Origin: an uncultured Mucilaginibacter sp.
GTDB lineage: Bacteria > Bacteroidota > Bacteroidia > Sphingobacteriales > Sphingobacteriaceae
Direction of reading: 5' to 3'
DNA length: 64,000 nt
NCBI GenBank assembly: GCA_903891475.1
Contig: CAITEP010000016.1
Location: 98,890 to 162,889, forward strand
This document shows, in pieces, positions 24,882 to 33,687 of the stretch. How positions within the stretch are numbered: the stretch's first letter is position 1; each line of letters opens with the position of its first letter. Below the pieces are notes generated by a model. That model was not told where the DNA came from. It worked only from the letters and a program-made list of their open reading frames with translations, and did no database searches. The translations under genes and the position numbers were made by a program.

Positions 24882-25244
24882 ATGGAAATTAAGGGTAAAG
24901 TATACGAAGTAACGCCAACGGTGCAGGTTACTGAATCGCTAAAAAAAAGGGAATTGATTTTGGAATATGTAGAAAATCCGCAATATCCCGAATATTTGAA
25001 GTTTGAAGCCATTCAGGACCGTTGCAACCTTTTAGATAATGTAAAAGTAGGTGATGATATAGAGGTTTTCTTTAACCTAAGGGGCCGCCCATGGACCGAC
25101 AAGACAGGCAAAAAAACCTATTTTAACTCGCTACAGCTTTGGAAAATTAACGCCCTTGCCGCCGCGGGTGCCAAAACCACCCCCGAGTACGTTGCCCCGG
25201 CCGACCTAAGCACAAGTCCGGAAGAAGACGACCTGCCATTTTAA
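24882..25244 (+). CDS. DUF3127 domain protein
   Basis: A 120-residue small acidic/basic mixed protein found throughout Bacteroidota. It has an OB-fold-like strand pattern (EIKGKVYEVTPTVQVTESLKKRELILEY, then VGDDIEVFFNLRGRPWTDKTGKKTYFNSLQLWKI) followed by an Ala/Pro-rich linker (about 90-110) and the C-terminal EEDDLPF. An OB-like core, flexible linker and acidic tail ending in Pro-Phe are the layout of single-stranded DNA-binding proteins, so a role in DNA metabolism is plausible; the family has no established function that I know. It is a monocistronic gene with a strong terminator. Confidence 0.85.
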   Translation: MEIKGKVYEVTPTVQVTESLKKRELILEYVENPQYPEYLKFEAIQDRCNLLDNVKVGDDIEVFFNLRGRPWTDKTGKKTYFNSLQLWKINALAAAGAKTTPEYVAPADLSTSPEEDDLPF

Positions 25245-25280
25245 GAATTTACCGATACAGTAATGTTATGGTATTGAATG

Positions 25281-25328
25281 GGCAATTTACAAGTTGTTAA
25301 AGTGTACAGCTTGTAAATTGCCTTTTTT
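25281..25328 (+). terminator. Intrinsic terminator of the DUF3127 gene
   Basis: Perfect 13-bp stem GGCAATTTACAAG / CTTGTAAATTGCC with a 16-nt loop, followed by six T residues (25323-25328). It also faces the convergent PLP enzyme gene and may serve both strands. Confidence 0.88.
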
Positions 25329-25346
25329 GCGTATGGGCTTAATGGA

Positions 25347-26501
25347 TTAGGCCAAAGCTTGTGCCAAATCTTTTATCAAATAATCGGCATCCTCCAACCC
25401 TACATACATGCGGATGAGCACGTGGCGGGGATTATCACTATCAAAAGCCTGCACGGGCACACCGGCTATGGCAGGTATAATCAAGCTCTCGTGCCCTCCC
25501 CATGATACCGCCATTAATATATGCTGCAATTTATCGCAAAAAGCTTCAATGCTTTGTACGCTCGCGTTTTTCAGCGTAAAACTAAACATGCTGCCACAAC
25601 CCCGCATCTGCTTTTTAGCCAATTCGGCTTGCGGAAAGTCGGTGTTAAAGGGCCAGATTACTTTATCAACCGCCGGGTGTTGTTGTAGCCAAGCGGTTAC
25701 TACCTTAGCCGTTTCAAAACCACGCTGCATACGCAAAGGCAAGGTGCGCAACCCACGTATCAGCAACCAAGCCGAATGTGGCGATAGTGTGGGCCCTATG
25801 TTCATAAACTCGTTATCAAAAATGTGGCTCAACATGGCTTTGCTGCCGGTAACTACTCCTGCCACCACATCGGAATGCCCGCCCAAATACTTGGTAGCCG
25901 ACTGCGCCACCAAATCAATCCCCAAGGCAATGGGCTGCTGGTAAAGCGGACCGCAATAGCTGTTATCAATCATGGTGATGATGCCCCTAGGTTTGGCTAT
26001 TTGGGCAATGGCGGCTAAATCCTGCAATTCGTAACTAAAGGTATTAGGGCTTTCCAAATAAATCAGTTTGGTATTGGCTTGTATGGCATCTTCAATATTT
26101 TGTACCGAGGTGCCGTTTACGTAGGTGCAGGTAATGCCAAATTTTGGCAATAGGTTATTGAAAAGTTTAATGGTCCAGCTATACGGGTTCTCCACCACTA
26201 CGGCATGGTCGCCTTGCTTTAATAGCGAGATGATGGGCACGCTAATGGCGGCTACGCCGCTGCTAAAAACCAAGGCATCTTCGGCACCATCCAAAGCGGC
26301 CAACTTTTTGCGTAAAATGCTAAGGGTAGGGTTATTACCCCGCGAGTACAGCATGGCATCGTACTCGTTGCTCAAAGCCTCTCTAAAATGGGCTACGGTT
26401 TTAAAAGTGAAATTGCTTGTTTGTATAATAGGGGGCGATACCGCGTTAAAATAGTTTTCGCGTTCCTCGCCAAGTTCGTTCAGTATGTATGATAAATCCA
26501 T
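25347..26501 (-). CDS. Cys/Met metabolism PLP-dependent enzyme (trans-sulfuration family)
   Basis: A cystathionine gamma-synthase/beta-lyase/gamma-lyase-family enzyme. The PLP lysine is Lys204 in SATKYLGGHSDVVAGV, with the conserved Asp179 in MIDNSYCGP and the substrate loop LYSRGNNPTLSILRKKLA at 51-68. Length 384 is normal. Which reaction it catalyses cannot be told from these motifs alone. It overlaps no gene but its start is one base from the stop of the upstream amino acid permease, so the two are one operon; uptake plus degradation or conversion of a sulfur amino acid is a reasonable joint role. Confidence 0.88.
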   Translation of the reverse strand: MDLSYILNELGEERENYFNAVSPPIIQTSNFTFKTVAHFREALSNEYDAMLYSRGNNPTLSILRKKLAALDGAEDALVFSSGVAAISVPIISLLKQGDHAVVVENPYSWTIKLFNNLLPKFGITCTYVNGTSVQNIEDAIQANTKLIYLESPNTFSYELQDLAAIAQIAKPRGIITMIDNSYCGPLYQQPIALGIDLVAQSATKYLGGHSDVVAGVVTGSKAMLSHIFDNEFMNIGPTLSPHSAWLLIRGLRTLPLRMQRGFETAKVVTAWLQQHPAVDKVIWPFNTDFPQAELAKKQMRGCGSMFSFTLKNASVQSIEAFCDKLQHILMAVSWGGHESLIIPAIAGVPVQAFDSDNPRHVLIRMYVGLEDADYLIKDLAQALA

Positions 26502-26502
26502 G

Positions 26503-27843
26503 TTAGTTTTCTGTTTGGGTAGTTTTTTTGTTGCCCACCCCTATATAATAAATTGCCAAGCCCAAAGCGTAAGCCGCCAAACAAATCAGCGCCGCATAAG
26601 GGTTGTCTTGAAAGGTTATGAAGATATTAATGGTAACAAACCAGTACGATAGGATAAAAATGGCAGGCACCAGCGGAAACCATTTAATGGTGTAGATGCC
26701 TGTACCATCCAATTCCTTGGTTTTTTTGCGGAGCATAAATATGGCTACCGCGGCCATGCTGAGGCCAATGGTATCAAAAAACATCACGTATTTAAGCATA
26801 TCGCCAAACTTGGCCACAAAAAACAGCACCAATATAATGGCGGCTACAAAAAAGCTCATGCCAAATTCCTGCACCTGGGTTTTGGGGTTTACCTTTTTAA
26901 ATATGGCTGGCAACACCCCGTCTTCGGCCATGGCATAATACACCCTCGGGTTCGACATCACGTTTACATTCACATAAGCCAAAACCGACAAAAATATCAT
27001 GATAGAGGTGATTTTATACCCCAAATCGCCAAAAATAACACCCACCATTTTTGCCGCCAGGGCAGGGGTATGCTGCAAACCACCTATCCCCAACACATGG
27101 AAATACGCGTAGTTTACCGACAGGTATAAAAACAGAACCACCAAAATACCCACAATAACCGCTTTGGGGATATTTGTTTTGGCATTAATAATATCGCCCC
27201 CAAAATTGATGGTTTGCTGGTAGCCGCCATAAGTAAAAAACACCGCCACCAAGCTTAAGCCAAAAGCCGAAATCATATTACCCGAATAAGGAGCAACCGT
27301 AAAATGCTCCTGCGGAATATGGTGCATAAACACGGTGGTACAAACCAGCAAAATCATGCTCATTTTAAAAATAATCAAAACCGTTTGCGTGCGCGCGCTC
27401 ATTTTTATCCCCAAAAAGTTAATCACATACAAAACCCCAACTGAACCGATGGTGATGATTTTGGTACCCATATCGTTTTGCAGATTGGCAGGCAATAAAA
27501 AAGGTTTGATATAATCGGACCCAATCAAAGCCACCGCCGCCACCGAAGCCGCGTTGCTGATGACCAATACCCAATTAATCATAAAAGCTACCGCAGGGTG
27601 GTAGCAATACGAAAAAACCTTATAGAAACCACCCGTAGCCGGGAAGCGCGCCCCAATTTCGGCAAAAGTTAAGGCACCGCAAAGGCTCACCAGTCCGCCA
27701 AAAATCCAGGCACCAAAAAATATATAGATATTGCCGGCTTTTATAGCTACCTCGCTTGGCGTAGCGAATATCCCCATGCCAATTACCAAGCTAATCACAA
27801 TCATGGTAAGGTCGAACCGGTTCAGTTTTGGTTGTATACTCAT
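26503..27843 (-). CDS. APC-superfamily amino acid permease
   Basis: A 446-residue polytopic transporter with about 12 transmembrane helices. The first helix carries the family motif IGMGIFATPSEVAIKAG (about 20-36), and helices 2-3 have GALTFAEIGARFPATGGFYKVF, typical of the LAT/APC group. A conserved FFTYGGYQQTINFGGDI motif lies near residue 205. It is first in a two-gene operon with the PLP-dependent sulfur amino acid enzyme, which hints at methionine, cystathionine or a related amino acid as substrate; this is inference from position. Confidence 0.9.
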   Translation of the reverse strand: MSIQPKLNRFDLTMIVISLVIGMGIFATPSEVAIKAGNIYIFFGAWIFGGLVSLCGALTFAEIGARFPATGGFYKVFSYCYHPAVAFMINWVLVISNAASVAAVALIGSDYIKPFLLPANLQNDMGTKIITIGSVGVLYVINFLGIKMSARTQTVLIIFKMSMILLVCTTVFMHHIPQEHFTVAPYSGNMISAFGLSLVAVFFTYGGYQQTINFGGDIINAKTNIPKAVIVGILVVLFLYLSVNYAYFHVLGIGGLQHTPALAAKMVGVIFGDLGYKITSIMIFLSVLAYVNVNVMSNPRVYYAMAEDGVLPAIFKKVNPKTQVQEFGMSFFVAAIILVLFFVAKFGDMLKYVMFFDTIGLSMAAVAIFMLRKKTKELDGTGIYTIKWFPLVPAIFILSYWFVTINIFITFQDNPYAALICLAAYALGLAIYYIGVGNKKTTQTEN

Positions 27844-28347
27844 TTATTTATTATGTTAAGCCTTGTTTAAATCCTCTCCGAAGGAGAAAAAGCCTCATCC
27901 CAACCCTTCTCCATCCCGATAGCTATCGGGAGAGAAGGGCTTTAAAGGAGTTTTTAATTATTAAAATTCTTCAAATCAAAACCTATAACTATAGGCTTAG
28001 AAAGAAAGTTAACTTTCTATCCTAAAAGCCCGTCCATCCCAAATCAAGCTCCTTCTCTCCCGATAGCTATCGGGATGGAGAGGGCTGGGGTGAGGCATTA
28101 CCGTCCAGCAAAATAAACATTTTACCCCATAAATTAATAATCTGCCAATATATTCACAAAACCACCATTTAATGAATGTTGATAAGTTAACAGAATATTT
28201 TGAAGAGTTGAAAAGCGAAATATTAAATTTGCCTTTTGAGGGTATAAGTAAGTTTGGCTTGAAATTGGAAATCAACAAGGTTCTACAACAATGAAACTTG
28301 ACCAATAAAACAATGACCACTGACTATTGACAACTGACTAAAGAGAA
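27844..28347. repeat. Inverted copies of a palindromic repeat flanking parE upstream region
   Basis: 27892-27937 (cctcatcccaacccttctcc ... cccgatagctatcggg ... agaag) and 28052-28096 are the same element in opposite orientation, each centred on the perfect palindrome TCCCGATAGCTATCGGGA. A third, solo palindrome is at 30254-30271. A small ORF (28172-28294) lies after the second copy. Bases 27938-28051 show no gene. Confidence 0.8.
28172..28294 (+). CDS. Possible 40-residue small protein or gene remnant
   Basis: ATG 28172 to TGA 28292-28294 encodes MNVDKLTEYFEELKSEILNL then PFEGISKFGLKLEINKVLQQ, with coding-like composition and an amphipathic helix at the start. It is 53 bp upstream of parE in the same direction. 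It could be a small gene or the residue of a deleted one; nothing else supports it. Confidence 0.3.
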   Translation: MNVDKLTEYFEELKSEILNLPFEGISKFGLKLEINKVLQQ

Positions 28348-30243
28348 ATGGCAGAAAATACAGATTATAATGATGATAATATCCGGTCGTTAGACTGGAA
28401 GGAGCATATACGTTTACGTCCGGGAATGTACATAGGTAAGCTGGGCGATGGCTCGGCATATGACGATGGGGTATACGTGCTGCTCAAAGAAATTATAGAT
28501 AACTCTATTGATGAGTTTGTAATGGGTGCTGGTAAAACCATTGAGGTAAGCATGAGCGACCATAAAGTATCCGTGCGAGATTATGGCAGGGGTATTCCTT
28601 TAGGTAAAGTAATTGATTGCGTATCGAAAATAAATACTGGTGGTAAGTACGATAGCAAGGCCTTCCAAAAATCGGTAGGGTTAAATGGGGTTGGTACCAA
28701 GGCGGTAAACGCGTTGAGTAACTCCTTTATCGTGCAATCCTTCCGCGATGGGCGCACCAAGGCAGCCGAGTTTGTAAAGGGCGAATTGGTAAAGGATGAG
28801 CCCGAAAAGCCAACTACCCAGCGCAATGGCACCGCTATTAACTTTATCCCTGACGATACCATTTTCCGCAATTACCGGTTTATACCGGAGTTTGTGGAGA
28901 GCATGATATGGAACTATGTGTTCCTGAATTCGGGCTTGACCTTAAACTTTAACGGACAAAAATATTTTTCGGAGCGTGGTTTGTACGATTTGCTGACCCG
29001 CAATACCGACTCCGATACGCTGCGCTATCCCATCATCCACCTAAAAGGGGAAGATATTGAAATAGCCATGACGCACGGACAAGCCTATGGCGAGGAATAT
29101 TATTCCTTTGTAAACGGACAACATACCACGCAGGGCGGGACCCACCAGGCCGCCTTCCGCGAGGCGATTGTAAAAACCATCCGCGAGTTTTACGACAAAG
29201 ATTTCGACGCTTCGGATATTCGGGGTTCCATCGTATCAGCCATCGCCATTAAGGTGCAGGAGCCGGTGTTCGAGTCGCAAACCAAAACCAAATTGGGTTC
29301 GCAAAACATTGGTCCGGAAGGGCCTAGCGTGCGTGCCTTTATTGGCGATTTTATAAAACGCGAACTGGATAATTATCTGCATAAAAACCCGGCTACCGCG
29401 GATGCCTTAAAAGCCAGGATACTGCAATCGGAGCGGGAGCGCAAAGAAATATCGGGCATTAAAAAACTGGCCAATGAGCGTGCTAAAAAAGCCTCCTTGC
29501 ATAACCGCAAACTACGCGATTGTAAAGTGCATTTTGAAGATACCCACGAACGCCGTCAGGATACTACCTTATTTATCACCGAGGGCGATTCGGCGAGTGG
29601 CTCTATTACCAAATCGCGCGATGTGCTTACCCAAGCGGTATTTAGTTTGAAGGGAAAGCCGCTCAACTGTTTTGGGCTCACCAAAAAAGTAGTGTACGAA
29701 AACGAGGAGTTTAACCTATTACAACATGCCTTGAACATTGAAGACGGTCTGGATAACCTGCGTTATAACAATATTGTAGTAGCTACCGATGCCGATGTGG
29801 ATGGCATGCACATCCGCCTCCTGCTCATGACCTTCTTTTTGCAGTTCTTCCCCGATTTGGTGAAGGCCGGGCATGTATTTATTTTACAAACACCGCTTTT
29901 TAGGGTGCGCAACAAAAAGGAAACCATTTATTGCTATAGCGATGAGGAACGCCGTAACGCCATAGCCAAACTGGGCAACAAACCCGAAATAACCAGATTT
30001 AAAGGCTTGGGCGAAATTTCGCCGGATGAGTTTGGCTTATTTATTGGCAAGGATATCCGCCTCGATCCGGTGATTTTGAAGGACGCCAACATCAAAGGCT
30101 TACTGGAATATTTTATGGGGAAAAATACGCCCGCGCGTCAGCAGCACATCGTAAACAACCTGCGCGTTGAAAAGGACGACGAAACCATTAACCCCCTCAT
30201 AGCCGAAGAAACCGAAGGATTGGTATTGCCGGTAGCGGTTTAG
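28348..30243 (+). CDS. parE: DNA topoisomerase IV subunit B (ParE)
   Basis: The ATPase subunit of a type IIA topoisomerase that decatenates chromosomes. The GHKL ATPase domain covers about 1-220 ([15 protein letters not shown] with the Mg-binding Asn, then GRGIPLG and [16 protein letters not shown]); the transducer about 220-390; TOPRIM begins TEGDSASGS with Glu412 and continues [12 protein letters not shown] with Asp481/Asp483. Length 631 and EGDSASGS rather than EGDSAGG are as in Bacteroidota ParE and distinguish it from GyrB. The partner parC is not downstream here; an ArsR gene follows after a terminator. [13 protein letters not shown] segment near 560 is the usual C-terminal signature. 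Confidence 0.93.
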   Translation: MAENTDYNDDNIRSLDWKEHIRLRPGMYIGKLGDGSAYDDGVYVLLKEIIDNSIDEFVMGAGKTIEVSMSDHKVSVRDYGRGIPLGKVIDCVSKINTGGKYDSKAFQKSVGLNGVGTKAVNALSNSFIVQSFRDGRTKAAEFVKGELVKDEPEKPTTQRNGTAINFIPDDTIFRNYRFIPEFVESMIWNYVFLNSGLTLNFNGQKYFSERGLYDLLTRNTDSDTLRYPIIHLKGEDIEIAMTHGQAYGEEYYSFVNGQHTTQGGTHQAAFREAIVKTIREFYDKDFDASDIRGSIVSAIAIKVQEPVFESQTKTKLGSQNIGPEGPSVRAFIGDFIKRELDNYLHKNPATADALKARILQSERERKEISGIKKLANERAKKASLHNRKLRDCKVHFEDTHERRQDTTLFITEGDSASGSITKSRDVLTQAVFSLKGKPLNCFGLTKKVVYENEEFNLLQHALNIEDGLDNLRYNNIVVATDADVDGMHIRLLLMTFFLQFFPDLVKAGHVFILQTPLFRVRNKKETIYCYSDEERRNAIAKLGNKPEITRFKGLGEISPDEFGLFIGKDIRLDPVILKDANIKGLLEYFMGKNTPARQQHIVNNLRVEKDDETINPLIAEETEGLVLPVAV

Positions 30244-30353
30244 TTATTGATTGTCCCGATAGCTATCGGGATGCTGATTTATTGAATTATTGAATTACTG
30301 ATTGTTTTTATGGTGGGATTGGTAAATTGTTTTATTACTAATTGCCAATGCCA

Positions 30354-30387
30354 GTTCAAGCGTACCGCTTGAACTTTACTTTTTTTG
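30354..30387 (+). terminator. Intrinsic terminator downstream of parE
   Basis: Perfect 9-bp stem GTTCAAGCG / CGCTTGAAC with a 3-nt loop (30354-30374) followed by TTTACTTTTTTT. A second perfect palindrome GAGCGTATACGCTC follows at 30387-30400. The solo TCCCGATAGCTATCGGGA palindrome lies just upstream at 30254-30271. Confidence 0.85.
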
Positions 30388-30433
30388 AGCGTATACGCTC
30401 TACCTTTAAAAAGCTAAATTTTTTTCAAAACTA

Positions 30434-30479
30434 TTGCGTAGTTAAATAACTACATTTATATTTGTAGTCAAATAGCTAC
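30434..30479 (+). promoter_or_regulatory. Promoter with two ArsR-type operators for the ArsR/SRPBCC operon
   Basis: A -33 TTG at 30434-30436 and a -7 TATATTTG at 30457-30464 (20-bp spacing) match the Bacteroidota promoter consensus; transcription should start about 10 bases before the ATG at 30483. Two near-identical 16-bp imperfect palindromes, GTAGTTAAATAACTAC (30438-30453) and GTAGTCAAATAGCTAC (30464-30479), sit between the boxes and over the start site, the right place for autorepression by the ArsR protein. Confidence 0.75.
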
Positions 30480-30482
30480 GCG

Positions 30483-30803
30483 ATGAATACCCGACGCGAT
30501 GTTTTTCAAGCAATTGCCGACCCAACCCGCAGGGCTATTTTGCTATTGGTAGCCTCGCAAGCCATGTCGGCAGGGGCTATCGCGGCCAATTTTGATACCG
30601 CTCGCCCAACCGTTTCCAAACATTTGCAAATACTAACCGAATGCCAATTGCTGCAGCAGGTACAAACCGGCAGGGAGATTTTTTACCATTTTAATGCCGA
30701 AAAGATGAATGAATTGGTATATTTTGTTAAACAATTCAGGGATATGTGGGACGAAAGGTTTAATAAACTGGAAGATATTATGAAACAACAAAAGCCCCAA
30801 TAA
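30483..30803 (+). CDS. ArsR-family winged-helix repressor
   Basis: A 106-residue ArsR/SmtB-type DNA-binding protein. The winged helix covers [19 protein letters not shown], the recognition helix [17 protein letters not shown] and the wing [19 protein letters not shown]. No metal-binding ELCVCDL-type cysteine motif is present; it belongs to the DNA-binding/SRPBCC-paired subgroup that responds to something other than metals. It is followed seven bases later by an SRPBCC gene, the usual pairing, and preceded by a promoter with two operator-like palindromes, so it very likely represses its own operon. Confidence 0.92.
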   Translation: MNTRRDVFQAIADPTRRAILLLVASQAMSAGAIAANFDTARPTVSKHLQILTECQLLQQVQTGREIFYHFNAEKMNELVYFVKQFRDMWDERFNKLEDIMKQQKPQ

Positions 30804-30810
30804 TATAGAG

Positions 30811-31287
30811 ATGAAAACAATAGTTACTGCCGAAAATGGCAAGCAAGATTTACTAATTACCCGGGAATTTGATTTACCCGTTGAATCACTTTTTCGAGCG
30901 CATGTGGAGCCAGAATTGATTGTGCAATGGATGTCGAACCCGTATGCTACTGCCAAGTTGGTTAAATTCGAACCAAAAAAGCATGGCAGTTACCATTATG
31001 AATCAGTAGATGCTGCCGGTAATGTGGTTTTTAACTCGCATGGGGTATTTCATGATGTTTTGCCAAATACCAGAATTATACGCACGTTCGAGATGGAAAA
31101 TGGGCCATTTGGTATTGTGCTGGAGTTTTCTGAATTTGAATCGTTAGGAGCCAATAAAAGTAAATTAACTATCCACGGTATTTATGAATCGGTGGTAAAA
31201 AGAGATGAGCTTTTAAAAATGCCATTTAGAGAAGGCATGAACATGGCACATGATAAAATTCAGGAAATAGGCGAAAATTTAAAATAA
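30811..31287 (+). CDS. SRPBCC (AHSA1-like) domain protein
   Basis: A 158-residue START/Bet v1-fold protein of the activator-of-Hsp90 (AHSA1)-like group, with the opening LLITREFDLPVESLFRAHVEPELIVQWM typical of this family, central GSYHYESVDAAGNVVFNSHGVFHDV and the long C-terminal helix EGMNMAHDKIQEIGENL. Such proteins bind hydrophobic ligands; the ligand is unknown. Seven bases after ArsR in the same operon; ArsR/SRPBCC pairs are common and the SRPBCC protein may sense or remove the ligand. Confidence 0.88.
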   Translation: MKTIVTAENGKQDLLITREFDLPVESLFRAHVEPELIVQWMSNPYATAKLVKFEPKKHGSYHYESVDAAGNVVFNSHGVFHDVLPNTRIIRTFEMENGPFGIVLEFSEFESLGANKSKLTIHGIYESVVKRDELLKMPFREGMNMAHDKIQEIGENLK

Positions 31288-31414
31288 ACCAAATAGGAAA
31301 AAAGGTAAATTATTTACAGTAATAATATAACATTAGCAAAGCGGACATGCTCAACTGGATTCGTAGGCATATACGCTTTAAATTACGGGTATTTTACCCT
31401 GTTAACGCCATCAT

Positions 31415-31864
31415 TTATTTCATCCTACTCCAAGTAGTAGTTTTACCAAATAGGGAGATACCAATGTAGCCTCGCAGCTTTAATAAATTGTTTTCTAGCT
31501 TAATGGTACTGCTATAGGTTTTGCCATCTTCGGGGTTGTAAATTTTGCCTTGGTTCCAAATGCCATCCTCAAAAACAAAATCTGTAAGCATTACCAAATC
31601 CTTCAAATTTCTTAATCTTGATTTTAGGTCGGGATTTTTATCATCTTTTTTGGAGGTTATGCCATCTGCTTCATACATGGTTCTGCCCCAAATAAGCTTG
31701 CCAAAATATTTGTTCCCAACTTTATAAATTTCAAATTTCCCATCTTTATTCTCGGTTAACCAGGTTCCCAAAATATTATCAGCTTTTTGCGTTGTTTGTC
31801 CGAAAACAAAAAATAAGAAGTATAACCATGCGGTGCCCGTTAATAGTATTTGTTTTATTTTCAT
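31415..31864 (-). CDS. DUF2147 exported protein
   Basis: A 149-residue protein with a signal peptide (about 1-22, FFVFGQ end) and the DUF2147 core: ILGTWLTENKDGKFEIYK, YFGKLIWGR, DDKNPDLKSRLRNLKDLVML and GKIYNPEDGKTYSSTIKLE. The fold is a small beta barrel; its role in the envelope is not known. It is a single gene, convergent with the SRPBCC gene. The upstream gene on the same strand (carboxypeptidase-like domain protein) is 80 bp away. Confidence 0.88.
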   Translation of the reverse strand: MKIKQILLTGTAWLYFLFFVFGQTTQKADNILGTWLTENKDGKFEIYKVGNKYFGKLIWGRTMYEADGITSKKDDKNPDLKSRLRNLKDLVMLTDFVFEDGIWNQGKIYNPEDGKTYSSTIKLENNLLKLRGYIGISLFGKTTTWSRMK

Positions 31865-31944
31865 TTTTTTAATGATACCAATTTTTTTTTAAAAAATGCC
31901 ATATACCCGCAAGCTAAAGTGACCACTCTTTAACTTTAATTATT

Positions 31945-32706
31945 CTAGTATCCCCTAAATTTCCCGGCCGATTTTTTAATGTATAGAATCATATCATAAT
32001 TATTTAAGGTATTGGCTTGTTGGAAGGTGGGGCGGTATTTATCCATAAACAATTGTAACGAATCGCTTTTAAAGCCAGTTAGGTAGGCTACAAGTGATTT
32101 CGAAAAAACATGATCTACATAGGTGGCTTGCTCATCGGCAATCAATTCTTTTTGTAGTTTATAGGTAGGATCCTTTTTCTTGCCCAATACATTAATCAAT
32201 TGTAAAACATTAATGCCAATTAATTGAGCGGTATTATTGGTTGCGAAAATATTAGGCGGAAATTGGTTGCCATCATCAAACAGCGATTTATTCACAAAAA
32301 TATCTTTCAATTTGGGAGGCTGATAATTAAAAACCTTGGCATATTCCTCCCGTTTTTTTATCGAATCTGCTTTGTAGTTACGGGTAGCTGTTATACTTAC
32401 CTCGTTCAAAGCAAAGGGTTTAGGTATGAGCCAAATGGTATCGATATCCTTGTTTGTGTTGATAATAAAATGAATAATGAGTGGGGTATATCCTATGGCA
32501 ACCACCCTTGCGCTGGTTTTGCCGTTTTGCAATTTCAAGCTAAAAGTTCCACTGGTATCGGCAAAAAGCAAGGAGCCACTATATTCAATATTGGCAAATG
32601 CAATGGTTTTGTGGTTGCTGTTATCGAGCACCTTTATTTTCTTGATACCCTGTGCTACAACATGGGTACAAATAAATAGTCCAAATAAAATAAAGGTTCG
32701 CCTCAA
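31945..32706 (-). CDS. Exported carboxypeptidase-like regulatory domain protein
   Basis: A 253-residue secreted protein with signal peptide MRRTFILFGLFICTHVVAQ and an N-terminal CarboxypepD_reg-like beta-sandwich (about 22-95: IKVLDNSNHKTIAFANIEYSG, TSGTFSLKL, VVAIGYTPL). The rest (about 110-253) resembles the plug-proximal part of Bacteroidota surface proteins with no receptor barrel: FALNEVSITATRNYKADSIKKREEYAKVFNY. Its role is unknown; the same layout is found in many Sphingobacteriaceae proteins of unclear function. Confidence 0.75.
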   Translation of the reverse strand: MRRTFILFGLFICTHVVAQGIKKIKVLDNSNHKTIAFANIEYSGSLLFADTSGTFSLKLQNGKTSARVVAIGYTPLIIHFIINTNKDIDTIWLIPKPFALNEVSITATRNYKADSIKKREEYAKVFNYQPPKLKDIFVNKSLFDDGNQFPPNIFATNNTAQLIGINVLQLINVLGKKKDPTYKLQKELIADEQATYVDHVFSKSLVAYLTGFKSDSLQLFMDKYRPTFQQANTLNNYDMILYIKKSAGKFRGY

Positions 32707-32834
32707 TGGGTGATGATTTGTTTAAACCAAAACGTAGCGTAAACAAAAATTATTTTAAAGGGTGAAAATTAAAATTGGTTAAGCAAAAGATGTTTATATA
32801 ATTTGTACTTCAAGCATACTGTTAAGTCGGGTAT

Positions 32835-33215
32835 TTAGTTTACAAAATAATCTACAGCTTGCACGCTTTCAACAAACTCGGTACCTAGCTTTATATGAGC
32901 TTGGTGCTCTTTCGAACTACCATAGGCTGCTTCATCCGCTTGGTTGGTAAAGGTGCTAACATAAATATGCTTAATATGCTGGCTATCCTTTGGGTCGGTA
33001 ATATTGCCCCATTCAAATTGTTTTACCATAGGTAATTTAGCCAACCTGCCAAATGACGCGTCCACCGCGTTGATGACACTATCGGGCGTATTGGTTTTAA
33101 AGGTGATGATAACCACATGCCTTAACAATTTACCCTGAGCGTAAGTAGTTGATAAGCCAATTGTAGCGGTTAAAAATACGGTAATTACCGCTATCCTAAT
33201 TTTAAAATGATGCAT
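32835..33215 (-). CDS. Exported Dabb (stress-responsive A/B barrel) protein
   Basis: A 126-residue protein with signal peptide ending near TTYAQ and a dimeric alpha/beta-barrel Dabb domain (LLRHVVIITFKTNTPDSVINAVDASFGRLAKLP, then IKHIYVSTFTNQADEAAYGSSKEHQAHIKL). Dabb proteins are small, dimeric and often stress-linked; an exported copy is a common Bacteroidota variant. No operon partner; the next gene lies 129 bp downstream on the same strand. Confidence 0.85.
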   Translation of the reverse strand: MHHFKIRIAVITVFLTATIGLSTTYAQGKLLRHVVIITFKTNTPDSVINAVDASFGRLAKLPMVKQFEWGNITDPKDSQHIKHIYVSTFTNQADEAAYGSSKEHQAHIKLGTEFVESVQAVDYFVN

Positions 33216-33687
33216 TGATTTAATAGCTTTTTTGTAGTTATTATTTGAAAAGCAATTTACATTTTATGGTATACAATTACAATAATTAGTAGATAGATGA
33301 GTGTTTTTACTTGTTATAGTGTGATGGCTTTTAAGGTGTTGGTTTGGTTTAGGGAGCCAAAGTCTCCAGGCATCACCATTCGAAGTTGGAAGACTTTAAA
33401 CAAGGGGCAAATTATTCGGTAAACATATTTCAGGACGAGACAGTTCATAAATTATACTGCTCACACAACAAACAGGTAATTAGTAAAGCAGAAAAGTGAT
33501 ATAAATTTTATAGATATGGAGTGACTTTATGATACTTAGTTTCAAAAGTAGTAGGGACATACCACCCCCCAACAAGGTTTGCTATTAAAGGAAATTTTAC
33601 CGATTGTAAGCTGTTTTGATAGGTAAAAACTTCAATACTAAAATTTAAAATAAAAAATGCTCCATTTCAAATAATCTTTCAAGCGGT
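33216..33687. other. Intergenic gap with one possible decayed coding fragment
   Basis: 472 bp between Dabb and the GH3 gene, both minus strand. On the plus strand 33353-33499 is open for 48 codons ending TGA and reads HHHSKLEDFKQGANYSVNIF then QDETVHKLYCSHNKQVISKA, which looks coding-like, but there is no start codon; it may be the tail of a lost gene. Nothing else was recognised. Confidence 0.35.
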
